64,000 nucleotides of DNA from Cheilinus undulatus. Lineage: Eukaryota > Chordata > Actinopteri > Labriformes > Labridae. The notes under the pieces are model-generated. The model was given only the letters and a program-made list of their open reading frames with translations, made no database searches and was not told the DNA's origin. This document shows, piece after piece, positions 26,301-38,300 of the stretch; the stretch's first letter is position 1; each line of letters opens with the position of its first letter. A program made the position numbers and the translations under genes. The stretch lies in contig NC_054873.1 in assembly GCF_018320785.1 (NCBI RefSeq), forward strand, positions 19,310,196 to 19,374,195, written 5' to 3'.

Positions 26301-29300
26301 GGGATTAAATCGAAACATGAAAATTGTGAACTGTAAGTGTGCCCTGTTAGAAGAAGGACTGATAGCTAAAGCCAAACTCAATAAGTAAATTGTAAAATGC
26401 ATGCATTTAAGCCATAAAGTAAGAAAAAATGTGTATACTGCACATATTATCATCACCTGGTCAGCTTTAATCTACTGGGAGTTATTACAACCCTGCTCAC
26501 AGCTTAAGATCTCACTGTACATTTCCTTCTCCGCTCCTCTATGGATTGGTTCTGCGTATTAATTACCAGAGCCTGCCAGCCGTGGGGCAAATATATGACT
26601 CAGCAGCGTCTCTGATTTCTCCTGCATGGATTAAGCCAAAAGGCCTCTCACTCTCTTTTTATCTCTTTCTGTTCATTCCCTCCCTATCGTTCACTCTCTG
26701 GTTTCACCCTACCACATTTCTCTACCTCCTCCACAACCACTTTCCTCCCACTCCCATTTCTCACTTTTCTCCCTTCTCCGTCTGGTAAATTTTCCCCCTC
26801 ATCCATTCTGCTCCTATCTGCGTTGGAGTCTCCGTATCAATCTCCATCTGCCTCACTCTGTTTGGAATTAAACTGAGTCGTCTTTCCTGATCACTAAACT
26901 TTATCTTTCTCTTACTCCCCCTTTCCCTTCACTATTTTTCTATGTACACGATTAAACTCCCACACGCGAGGTGGGAAGGAGACAGCAGAGGTGGATCAGA
27001 GAGGAGAGAAGGAAAGAAGAAGAGGAAGTATGTGAGGATGGAGCTGAAGAGGGTTTATAGTCTAAGGTTTTGGCTACGGAAGCTGTCAGGCAAAGTTTAC
27101 TTCATGATGCATCATCCTGGATTCTTTTCTCATTTTTCCTTTGATTTCAAACTCAAATGTGTCTAGTTTGACCTTGTTCTGGTTCCTCTATTCTCTCGCT
27201 CTCTCTTTGCACACCTCTTTTCCCTCTGGCTTTATTCTTCTTATTCTCCACCCTTTTTCACCCTCTTTCCCCCTTACTTCCATTCTTCCTCTCATTCCCT
27301 CTGATCATCCTCAGAGGCTGTGCAGTCAAACCCTTAATGGGAGTGTGGGAGTGCTGGGAGTGTGGTGGGAGCTTCTCCTGAGCTGAAAATCACATCATTC
27401 TGTGAAGCTTATTCTCTTCATGAGGAAGGCACTTCTCATACACAGATGCACAGTGCAGGTCTTGCCTGCCCTTCTGCTCAATTACTTAAATGAGCTGGGC
27501 CTTAGGAGGTGACATATTTCCCCTAAAGTGAGCAAGGAATAGGTATGCGGTAAGTTTAGCTCATACCCCAGTGGACTAGATGGTTTTATAGTGCTTCTGA
27601 GGCCACATAAAAAGAAACAAACAGACTTCAAGATGCTAATTTACTGTCTGAAGACAGTGTAGTGGCAAAGCAGATGGCAAAGAACTAGTGCCAGGCCTAA
27701 TGAGGGCCGAGGACAGTCCTTTCCCAATCAGCACTCAATAAATCAGAAAGAACAGGTCCATCATAAAACTGAGAGACTACAGCAGCTGAAAAAATGTGGC
27801 AGTCATCCTCAGCTCCCTTTGAAGAGAGACTTCAGGCTTAAGCAGAGGTTCAAGTGGTGCATGGACAGGGGAAGGATCTTGACTCCTTGCACTGAGAGTT
27901 ACCTAAATGTTGGACAAGCCAAGTGAGGGAGGTTAAGATAGATTTATGGAAGGCCCTGACATGAGGGAAGGCCAACATGTTGAGTGCACAGCAAACAAAT
28001 AAAACTATCACGAAGCAATGCATATACATTGTTGAACTGTTGTGCTTCCCTTAAAGGAAACGCTGCAGTTTCAGGCTTTACATGGTTAGCATGTGCTGAA
28101 GATTGTAAGTGTTGGTGGTTAGAACATCAGCAACATTTAAAAGTTTGTTCAGAATCTTTGTTCAGAAATTTTTATGAACATTTAGTGGTCGTGCATTTTA
28201 ACAATTTCTGTGTGCATATTTAATACTTACAAATATTTTAAATGAAGGTCTTTTAGCAACTGATGAATCCATAAAGCTTTTGAGTAATCTAGAGCCCTTA
28301 ACCAATACGTCAGATGTTTTTATTTTAGTGATTCTGATTTCTCATGATTTGTGACAGTAGCTAGTGTTGACATTTCTGTGCTTCCCTCGTTTGTATAATT
28401 ATTTGTATTAGCATCACCACTATTTCTAAGGCCAGAGATGAAGGCTGCATTAACATGCAGTGCTATATAGACTCTATTTCACTGTTCAGAGGTATGAAAA
28501 AATGAAGAACGAGAGTTCTTACTCATGCTACCAAGCTGTCATCAGCAGCTTTGCTGAATAAATTTTATTTATAAAACCTTAACACCACCCAAGTTTCGTC
28601 TTGGCCTGAATGGCAGGTGATTGGCTCAACGCCATGATGCGCCTGGGCCCACCCTAAGGCTATAAAGGACCCTGTGCACCTGCCAACGTCATTTGAGCTT
28701 ATTCAGCCTGCCGCTTATATTGTTACACCTACCCCTGGATACTTGCTGCTAGCTTGTGATTTTCATCTGAACTGCTCCAGCACGGACAGCCTAGCCTTCC
28801 TTTGAGCAACAAAAACTCATCTTGGATCCCTGTAGAAGTGGACTTCTTCAGTGACGCTACTGTTGGTCAGAGTTAGCTTTTGATAGCCACTCAACCAGTT
28901 ATCCTAGCATACGTAGTGCTACGAGTCGCTAAGGTTAGCATGCCGGACGCTATGAAGAAGCGCTGCTCTCAGCGCGGGAGGCAAATGGCGGGAAAGGACG
29001 GACACGAGAAATGTGTCTTCTGTCTGGGGCAGGAACATGCAGAGCTATCTTTAAGCGACCCCTTTTTCTGCCTCGTATGCTCTCGACTCCCTCTCCCCAC
29101 GCTCCATCATCAAACTCAGCTATTTGGTCCCGCCACGGCCAGCACAGCTCTCTCCAAGCCTGCTAGCCCGTGGACAGATGCTGACTTTCTGCCCCTCTAT
29201 CCCTCTGACACACCTGCAGACCAACTCTCGCCTTCAGTTGAGGAATCTCCGCAGCACGAGGAGCCTGCTGAATTTCATGCCGGTGAATGGGCATCCATTG

Positions 29301-32300
29301 CAGGAGAAGAGAAGTATGGTGAAGAGGATGGAAATATCACCAGTGATGGCCATGGTGAAGAGGAGATATTCGGCAGTGAGGGAGGCTCCACAGGGTCGGG
29401 GTCTAAGGACCCCTTCCACAAGGAATTTATGGAGGTGATGTCACGAGCGATGGCTAAGCTCGGGATTCAATGGCCGGACCCCCCAGCGCAACCCCCTTCA
29501 ATGCTCAGCAGTGCATTTTTTCGGAGTTCTGCAATGCAGCCAGCTCTCCCTCCGAAACAGATGCCATGTTGCGAAGACATCAAGCAACAAGTAAGGCTCT
29601 CATGCCAGCTTATCAGCCAAAGGTTGGTTTTAAAGCTATGCTGGAGGATCTGGGGGCATTTTACCCCCCTCCCTTTGCTTCAGCAGAAGAGGAGCGCTTG
29701 CACAGGCTGTGCCCAGTCTGTGCGCTCTTGGCATATTTGGAGAGGACGCGCCCACTGCGCCTTTCTCACCAGCTGTTGTGTACTACGGGTCTCAGTCCTG
29801 AGGTAAGACTTTATCCAATGAGCGTCTGTCTCGATGGATAGTTGAGGCTATAGAATTAGCCTATTCCTCCTTGGGACAGGATCCCTGAAAGGATCTGAAG
29901 GCGCATTCCACGCGGGGTGTTTCTACCTCATGGGTGCTTTTACGCGGTGTGTCTGTAGAAGATGTGTGTGCAGCTGCTTCATGGTCAACTCCGCTCACTT
30001 TTGTGAGATATTATAGTCTGGATGTGTCAAACGCGTCATTTGTTGTATTGTCTGCAGCCAGACATTGAAACGTTTTGGCATTGGCAATTACTGGTAGGGG
30101 CTATGCGCTTTTGTTACGGATAACATTGAGTTGCCATGGTTCCCATGTTGCCTTGACCACTGGTCAAGAAGGTTGCACATGCCTGTGTCCTCTCATGGCC
30201 AGCAAGGACAGTGGTATACATTGTAGCATAAGTAAGAACTCGAGATCCAAATGAAGTAAATCTTAAGGGTTGTGCTACAACTGAGGTGTCATGGCGTTGA
30301 GCCAATCACCTGCCATTCAGGCCAAGACGTAACTTGGGTGGTGTTAAGGTTTTATAAATAAAATTTATTCAGCAGCGCTGCTGATGACAGCTTGGTAGCA
30401 TGTGTAAGAACTCTCGTTCTTCATTCGTAAAACTTGGGTTGTAGCACAACCCTTACGTTCTCCTGTACTAGCAGACACACGGATCTCTGTCTATCCAAAT
30501 CTCCTTGTGACGTTAAATTTGTTTTAATTTGTGCTTCTTCATATGATCATTTGAAACAGCATTTTGAATATACTTGGGTTAATTTGTCTAATATTATTTT
30601 TCCAAAACATTTAAGTGTGATAAAAAAAATAAATAAAAAAAAAAAGAAATCACGAAGTGGAAAAATACACTGCTCTGTCTGGTATAATAATTATGCTTGA
30701 ATGCAGAGAGCAAAGTTCGCTGGAGACACATTTAATGCATGTGCACAGAACAGGTCTATTGAGCTGATTCTGATATTTTGATCAATGCGGTATCACCAAA
30801 TCTCTACCAGTGTAAAGCTTGTGTTTCACTTCAATAAGGGTTTATGCAGAAAAGGATTTACTCACATGTCCTCAGGTGTCCAATGTAGCAGGACCTTCAC
30901 CTTGCCAGACCCTTCTTTTCTTCTGGCTAGAACCTGCACAGGGACAAGCAAAAACACAAGATCAGCTCTATAAGATGAAAAATGTGAGGAGCCTAGTAAT
31001 ACTCCCTTCACTCAAGTGTGTTTGTCTCTGTCCAACCATACCAAATATTGCTGTAGGCATGTTATTTAACCTACATATTGTTGCTAATTTCAATTTTCAA
31101 GAGATGGGGATTTTACAAGCATCAGATTAGCATTAACATTTTGGATTTTGCTCCTATTGCAGCATCCTCTCATGTCTGTGGAGAGCAAGCTTCAAAGACA
31201 TGCCCCCGTCCTGGCCCCTTCTTTCCAACCCATAATGAGGCTACATGCTTCAAACATCTCAACAAGTGATACAGTGCCTGATCATTACACTAATAAGCAA
31301 TGTGAGCCCTCTTAATAATGCATGCAAGAGCTCAGTGAGGTTTCTATTTTCAACAGGATCTCTCCCACATTCCCCTGCAACAAACTGTCACCGGGGAATT
31401 CAAATCAAGACAAAATTCAGATTGATCTGGACATTAGGGAAGTGTTTATCTAAGCTGGCATTGATTAGAGACATGAGATTTACACTGACCAGACACAACA
31501 AGGTTTTTAACAGGAGTGTGTCTTGTGGAAACTGGCACACTGCGTCTAAGATTTGCAGCTAGTTGGCTGTTTTTCCATGTCTTTGTTACCTGGCGTTATT
31601 CCTCAACTTCAAACTTCAAGGCCTGTCTTCGTGTGAAAATACAGCTGAGATGACACAAGATTTCCTGCATACTTGGCCCTTTTCATAGATAACATTTCAG
31701 CAATCAAGCTGTGTTGGTTGATAGTAAAACTGGTCTGGTATTCACACAAATATTGTCAGAAAGGAGAAGAAAAGCTAGAAAAATAACCAGGAGAGTCAAA
31801 AATAGCCACAGATATAACCTCTTGCGTCAATGGGCTCTTTTTATAAGGAATGTCTATTTATAGGAGATGGGAATGAGCTCACATGTGAAGAAGCTCTCTT
31901 ACGCACATGAATATCTGAAATTATTTTTGGTACTCTGGGGACTGGCTGGGGCTTTGATGGAAACTGGTTTGAGGACAGGAGGGAGATGTTTCTCCTGAGA
32001 CAAGAGACAGAGACCTAGAAATGACTCTCATCCTCATCCTACAGCTTTTCTTCCTCTTATACTCGTGATCAAACACATTTACCAATTTTTAAATACAGGA
32101 ATGGCAAGACCATGTGCACAAATCTATATTTATGTTTAGCAACAAAGTTGCAGAGGTATTTTTATTCCTGGTATAGAGCTGTCTGGCTGAAGCTTTAAAG
32201 AAGGAGTCTGTTTAGCTACAGTCTGATGATCATTCTGAAAGAATATTCCCACTTGGTAAGCAGATATAAATGTTGTTGTTGCTGGCATTGTGCCTTTATA

Positions 32301-35300
32301 TTTCACTGTGTGAAGCATTGCACATTTCAACCAAGATGGCAAATCAAGCATATTGATGTCTCTCGTGTGTGAAACAGTATGTAAGCTTAAAACCAGAGTG
32401 TGGAAAACAGAACAAGCATTCAGAGCCATGATAAAGGATTTGAAAAGTGAGGATCTCACATTTACAAGATTTAATGTTTAATCTTTCTTTGACTTACCAA
32501 TACAATTAGAGACAAAACAGTTTCACTTTTTATGAGGCAATCAGTGGAGATTTGTGCTTTTATTTTTTTATTTTTTTACCTTGTTTTTGATTAGAAAAGT
32601 GCTAGGATGAGCTGAAACACAGAGTAGATGCTGTAGGTGTTAACATGTGTGTGTAATTATATAACATTAATTCCCTTGTGGTGTAAAGATAATCCGATAT
32701 GGATCAGTTAACTGTTCTTGACGTCAGCGGTCCGAGTGCATCGGTCCGCAGAGCCCTGGACCAGTAAAAATGTAGCATGAACCGGTTTTTGGACCGGTTT
32801 TAATGTTAAAGATCGGTTCATTGATTGCTGCTTGTTTTCATAGCCCGTTCCGCCATGCTCTGGCTCAGTGTCTGTAATCTTGCGTGACCCACGGTGACCT
32901 TTTACCTTTAAACGAGATTTCCGTTCGCCATAGGTGCTTGCTAGGTAGCTGGATGTGTTTTACCGGTCATCGCCTAAACGTCTTTCAGTTACAGTTCTGC
33001 ACCTCAGGAAAAAGTCATGTGGACTTTATATGAAGGAAAGACAACAGGAGAACAGCTGATCTCCAGCTCAGTGAAGTGATTTCTGTTTAATATTAAATCA
33101 GTGGGCTAAGATGTTTTGATTTTTTTATCTTTGGAAAATTTGATACTTAGTTTGTACTGCTATTGCGATTAATAATGCTAAGGAAGTTACAAGTACAGAA
33201 AGACAAACATGTACCAGGAAACACTCATTTGAATATTTTTCTCCCAATTTAATGTCAAAGTAAGACACATGGGCACCTGGGTGTGATGAAAACTTTCTTA
33301 AACATAATTTCAGAATGTTAGCACAGGAGACCTGGCATTTAGTCTGTTTTATAAATAAGATCAAATAAACTTAGATTATTATGAAACTATCTTGTTTTCC
33401 CCTTTTTTGCTAATTTTTGTTGAAGCAAAAAGTTATTTTGATTTTATAAACCGATTGTATCCGATCGAATCGGACCAAACCGTTCTGTATTTTAATGAAT
33501 CGTCAGTGAATCAAAGCGAATTCTGTGAATCGAGATTCGAATCGAATCATCTTGAGAAGGAGGGATTCATACTGTGTCTACTCTGTGCTTTCAGGCACAC
33601 ATGCCAAAAAATAAAGGCCACAGAGTGTCAAATCTTTTATCACCAATACAGTTAAAAATCATGAGCCATGTTTCCAAAGTCAGGGCACGCTAATGGCACA
33701 TAATCCAAACACATGCTTCTTCTCTGTTGTTAAAAGAGACCAACTTGAATCGCTATTAAAGACCAAGCTTAAATGTTTTCCAAAAAAATTCCTTCCAGCA
33801 TTTCAGAGATCAGTCCCACCTCATAAATTAGCATTACCATTACATTTTGCTCTTGTTTGTCTGTCTCTGTCTTTATCTGTTGGTTGTCTCTCACTGCTTG
33901 GCTGACTATTTCTGCTCTATGGTGACTCCCACTGAAAGGAGACGAAACAACTTTAGAAACAACAACAACAGAACCGGCTACAGCATTAAACTGAATCCTG
34001 TGCTGGCTCTACCGTAAGTTTTTCAATCCTTGCAGCTAAGACTCAGTACACCAGCAGCTGCTTTTTGCTGCCCTTTTTATTAAAAATGCATGTTAAAGTG
34101 TACCCTCAGGCTCCTCACAGCACCAGGTTAATAATCACAAGCTCAGGCTACACCTGAAGAGGCCATGACTTTGTATGTAAAGGCTCATGATGAAGAAGTG
34201 AGTTTGTGGTTAAGCAGCATGAAGTGATTTGTGAGCTGAGCAGTTTGTTGATGGTGCTTTAGGGGACAGATCCTAATCCTTAAGAGAGCCAAGAGAGGGA
34301 GGCAAGAGAGAGAGAGAGTGTGGGAGGAAACAGGGAGTGAACGGTGGATATTAGCGTGGCTCCAAAACAAGTCATTGAAAACTACAGGACCAAATCCAGG
34401 GGAGGGCAGGCCAGCTGAAAACCGGGTGCCTGTCTCGTGTCAGGGGGTCAAGCTGTGGATGACGCAAATTGGCGGAATAACAAAAATATCCCATCATAAA
34501 CATGCCTGAGTAGCTCTGGTGTGTCAGCAAGCCCAACGGCCAAACTCCACAGAACCCCCACGGCTATGTTCCATCTCCCTGGGCTTGGGAGGGTCTGCTG
34601 GGGCTCGGGGTTTGACGCAGCGCAGTGGTCTTTCTCCACCACAATCCTCCAGGGGTTGGAGAAAAGGGGGAATGCATGCCCAACTGGTCGGATCTTCTTC
34701 CGATTCCAAGACTGACCTTCACTTAACCCCCTTTTTTTTCTTGTCCTTTCGTTAAAGTCTCTGTTTCTCTCCATTTGTTTCTCTCCCTCCCCCGGCTGTC
34801 TCTTCCTCCTTCTCAGTCTGAGTCCAAATATGCGGTTACCTCCCTTAACCTCTTCCCAAGCTCTATCTGCATTTTTTTCAGCTTTTCTTTTAAAATTCTT
34901 GGCTGCGGGTGTTCACTTGAGGTTTTATAGAAACAGAGCTGAAGAGCAGATCATCACTACAGTGAGGACAGAACCGATGCCAACACAAGAGTTTTTCTGA
35001 CATTATTACAGTGCTGATTGATAAACTGCATTCTTTTTGCAACTGGAATTCAAGCATGTCAAACAAAGACATTTCAAAAAAACTTCCTGACACGAAATTA
35101 AAGAGGAAAACTCTGACCCATGTCAGCAGACTCATACACTCATTTCCAGTGAAAAAGGGGACATGTGCAAACACCTTAACTACATGACCAGTAGAGAATT
35201 GTTGTTCTTTTTGAGATGCCATAGCAATACCTTCAACTTATTACAGCTCTTCATTACAGTTCTCCTTTAACTGTAAATTAAGCAATTTTGAGATTTATAT

Positions 35301-38300
35301 TAGAATCAAATAAACAATTTCTTAGCATTTTCATATGCACATGTTCATATTTGCATATATTACTGTATTTGTTGCTATTGAGTCCTACTCCTTTTATACT
35401 AAAACAAGCCAAACCCAGAAACAGATTCTCCCCTCAGGCCGTCACTCTCAACAGTCACAGAGTTACTTGACATATTTTACATTTTTCTTCCTTATGTAAT
35501 AATAACAATAATAACAATAATAATAATAATAAACTTTATCTATATAGCACCTTTAGAAATGGAGGTTTAAAAAGTGCTTTGACAATAAGCAGAATCACAA
35601 TTACACAGCATCAAACACAAACAGAAAAACATCACAAGAAAGACAAAACCCCAACAACAGAAGAATCCATGAAAAACTCTGCCAGGAATATAACTACAAC
35701 ATCATTAAAAAAAACTAGCAGAACATTCTAAACACAAAAATGATGTCAAATTAGAAGACTTTATAAAAACCTAGATATGTAAGATTCCATAGTAAAAGTG
35801 AAGACCAAGAATAAAAACCCAGAATAACCTAGACCAATCCAGGTAACACAGGAACCAACTACATAAAAGAGACCTAGGACCAGAAATGTAAAAGCATTTA
35901 AAATATTAGGAAGAGACAGAAAGGAATATAAATCAAAATCATAAGGAAACAAAAACAATTAAAATGTGTAGAGATTAAAAAGTTATCATATGAAAATTAA
36001 AATTCTAGACAGTAAAAGATATTAATCATAATCATAATAGTGATAATTGCCTGGTAAAACCGATACAGCTGTAAAAAGAGGGGGCAGGATATCAGCAATA
36101 AAAGCAGGGGGGCCCTAAAAACCAAGTAAGAGAAGTGGAGATGTCACATAAGAATCAATAAACATAAAATACAAAGCTGAGAAGAGCAGACATAAGACAA
36201 AAGACAAAAGACAGTAAAAAAAAATCAGCCTTCTTGTATCGTATATCTTCATGCTTGTATTCAGCATAAGACCAACTGCTATGCCCAAATTTTCCCAGGA
36301 TAAAAAAGGTTAAAAAAAATCTTATTCATGAACTTCCACAGCTCCTCCCTGTGGTTTATACTTTTGTCAGATGACTGTTCAGTTGTTGCTGCCCCTGGCT
36401 GACAGATTAAACCAAATTTAAACAGTCGCCCAGTCCCTGCTGTTAGGTGTTGAGTAAAGCACCAGCATGGAGTAAAGTGGAGTGGACTGAGTGTTGATTT
36501 GGTTAGCAACTGCTTGGTTAGCTGGCATGATAGCCAAGGAAGTGGAAAAATGTAGTTCAGCACAGACAGAACAGCTCTTCAGCTGTTTGGGATTATTTCA
36601 GTTCAGCAGAGGCAGCATGTTACAAACAAAACTATGTTGTAAAGCTCTGAACTGCAAAGAAGACACTGGAAATTTATGGCTAAAGCTAATCATGTGACTA
36701 TCAAGAAATGTAAAAACACTGCAGATTTGTATCACATTATTCATTCTGATCTGTGCTCAGCATTGTACTTTTTATCGTGTGCACGATGAAAATGTATTCG
36801 CATGAGTAAGAGACACCCCTGTATCCTGCAGGTCTGCTGAAATCAAGCTTTAATCAAACAGGGTATATACAGAAAATCTGTCATTAAATTTAATACTTTT
36901 AATTACTTTATTTCAAGACTCTCTTCATATATTTTAAGACCCTATTTGGTGCTAACCTGACACGCCAGATGGATGTGTTTCACACATCCATCTGGGAAAA
37001 CTTTAACACTGAGCGTTTGGAAAAGGGCAGAGGATTTGAAAAAAACTCAGAGTGTGATTGAATGAACGTTGTCTGTCACATTTCTACGGGCCAATCAGAG
37101 CAACAAAACACGTGACATAGCAGCTATCGAGCTGCGCGTGTGCAGCTACCAAGGAATAACGCAAATATGGCGACTGTAGACATGTCAGTACACGACTTTT
37201 GTCGTTTTTGAAAAGAAAACAACTCACAGCTATTCTTTGTTCTTCTTTTAACAACGAAATGTTGTCAAGTTCTGATAAAACTTGCCCTTTAGCAGCATCC
37301 ACGCTAAGCTCGTCCTACATAATTGCACCAGCCTCTTGCTGCTGCTTGTTTACATCACGACTCTGCCGCGCCTGAAAGTACTGCCCCTTGTCGCTGATTG
37401 GTCTTGTCACTTTCTAACCGGGCTCAAACGGTTCAGATGGGAGTTTAACAAGATGGATTCGCCAGTGAAAAACAAGGAAAAGGGAGTATCCATCTGCTAT
37501 GCAAGGTTAATTTGGTGCTGATTGTAAGATAAAAATATGACATCATGGCAGTAGTATTTCCTGTTGTTGCATGCAAATGAAGATTTCTAGGAGCATTTTG
37601 AGATCAGATTATGAGAACAAAAACTCCTTGGTTTGATACCATAAAATGTCAATAGTGGGTCTGATTTTCTTTACTTAGCGGCCTAAAAGTAGTAATAGTC
37701 ATATTATAGTCATAATAGCCACTCTACCATAGCAGCTGAAAAGCTATAGCTCACTATAGTTGAGATCTAATAATTTAAATAATTTATATCAATAAGTCTA
37801 GACTAGCTGAGATTTCTCCCAGCATACGGTGTATGAGTGTGTACAATTATAACAAAAGCAGAAAAAATAGCCTGCTTGATGAATACATAAGCTTTAATGC
37901 TGCAAAATTAAGACCTTATAGTCTTGCATGCAAGACCTTTTAATACTTGAAAGTGTTTATTTACTTAACTGATGCATTTTTAATACTTTTTTAAGATACT
38001 GTTAAAAAAAATCCTTCATCAAATTTTCTTTCAAACCCCTGAAGAGTTTGTCTTTTGAGAAACTTAGCACAGCACTATCTACTCTTAACAAATGATATCC
38101 AATTTCAAATGTATAATTACCACACTAACATAAACTACTCTTCCACTTGTGTGAGCATGTTTGTGTCTTCAAATGTAAGGACTGCATCCAAGATCCAAGT
38201 GCTTCAACATCCTAGAGATGCTAAGAGATGTTTTTACTTTACACTCAAGAGAGAACATGTAGATTCTTCTCTGGAGCAGTGCACTCATCGTTTCTGCTAG

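Larger units (their letters stand above)
28502..30455 (+). mobile_element. DIRS-like tyrosine-recombinase retroelement, internally deleted
   Basis: The element has 136-bp inverted terminal repeats at 28502-28637 and 30289-30424. A 17-bp sequence just outside the right repeat (30439-30455) is complementary to 30264-30280, like the internal complementary region of DIRS elements. A Gag-like frame from 28880 has a CVFC...CLVC pair and a long acidic segment. It passes directly into the C-terminal half of a tyrosine recombinase. The reverse transcriptase, RNase H and methyltransferase regions normally between them are absent. Nonautonomous. It lies in AEBP2 intron 6, opposite to the gene. Confidence 0.8.
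30934..36952 (-). other. AEBP2 intron 5, 3' part
   Basis: Intronic DNA. It contains a possible hAT-type repeat at 32690-33560 and an (AAT)n-headed repeat at 35498. A more GC-rich block at about 34500-34700 has open frames on both strands but no recognisable protein. Confidence 0.55.

Noticed and set aside
28880..29806. 308-codon frame as a host gene
   Set aside because: It lies between the inverted repeats of the DIRS-like element and has Gag-like features.
34448..34774. Open frames on both strands as a gene inside AEBP2 intron 5
   Set aside because: No recognisable domain, and the overlapping open frames on both strands simply reflect GC-richer sequence.
35498..35532. CRISPR-like array
   Set aside because: It is a simple AAT microsatellite in a vertebrate intron, with no repeat-spacer pattern.
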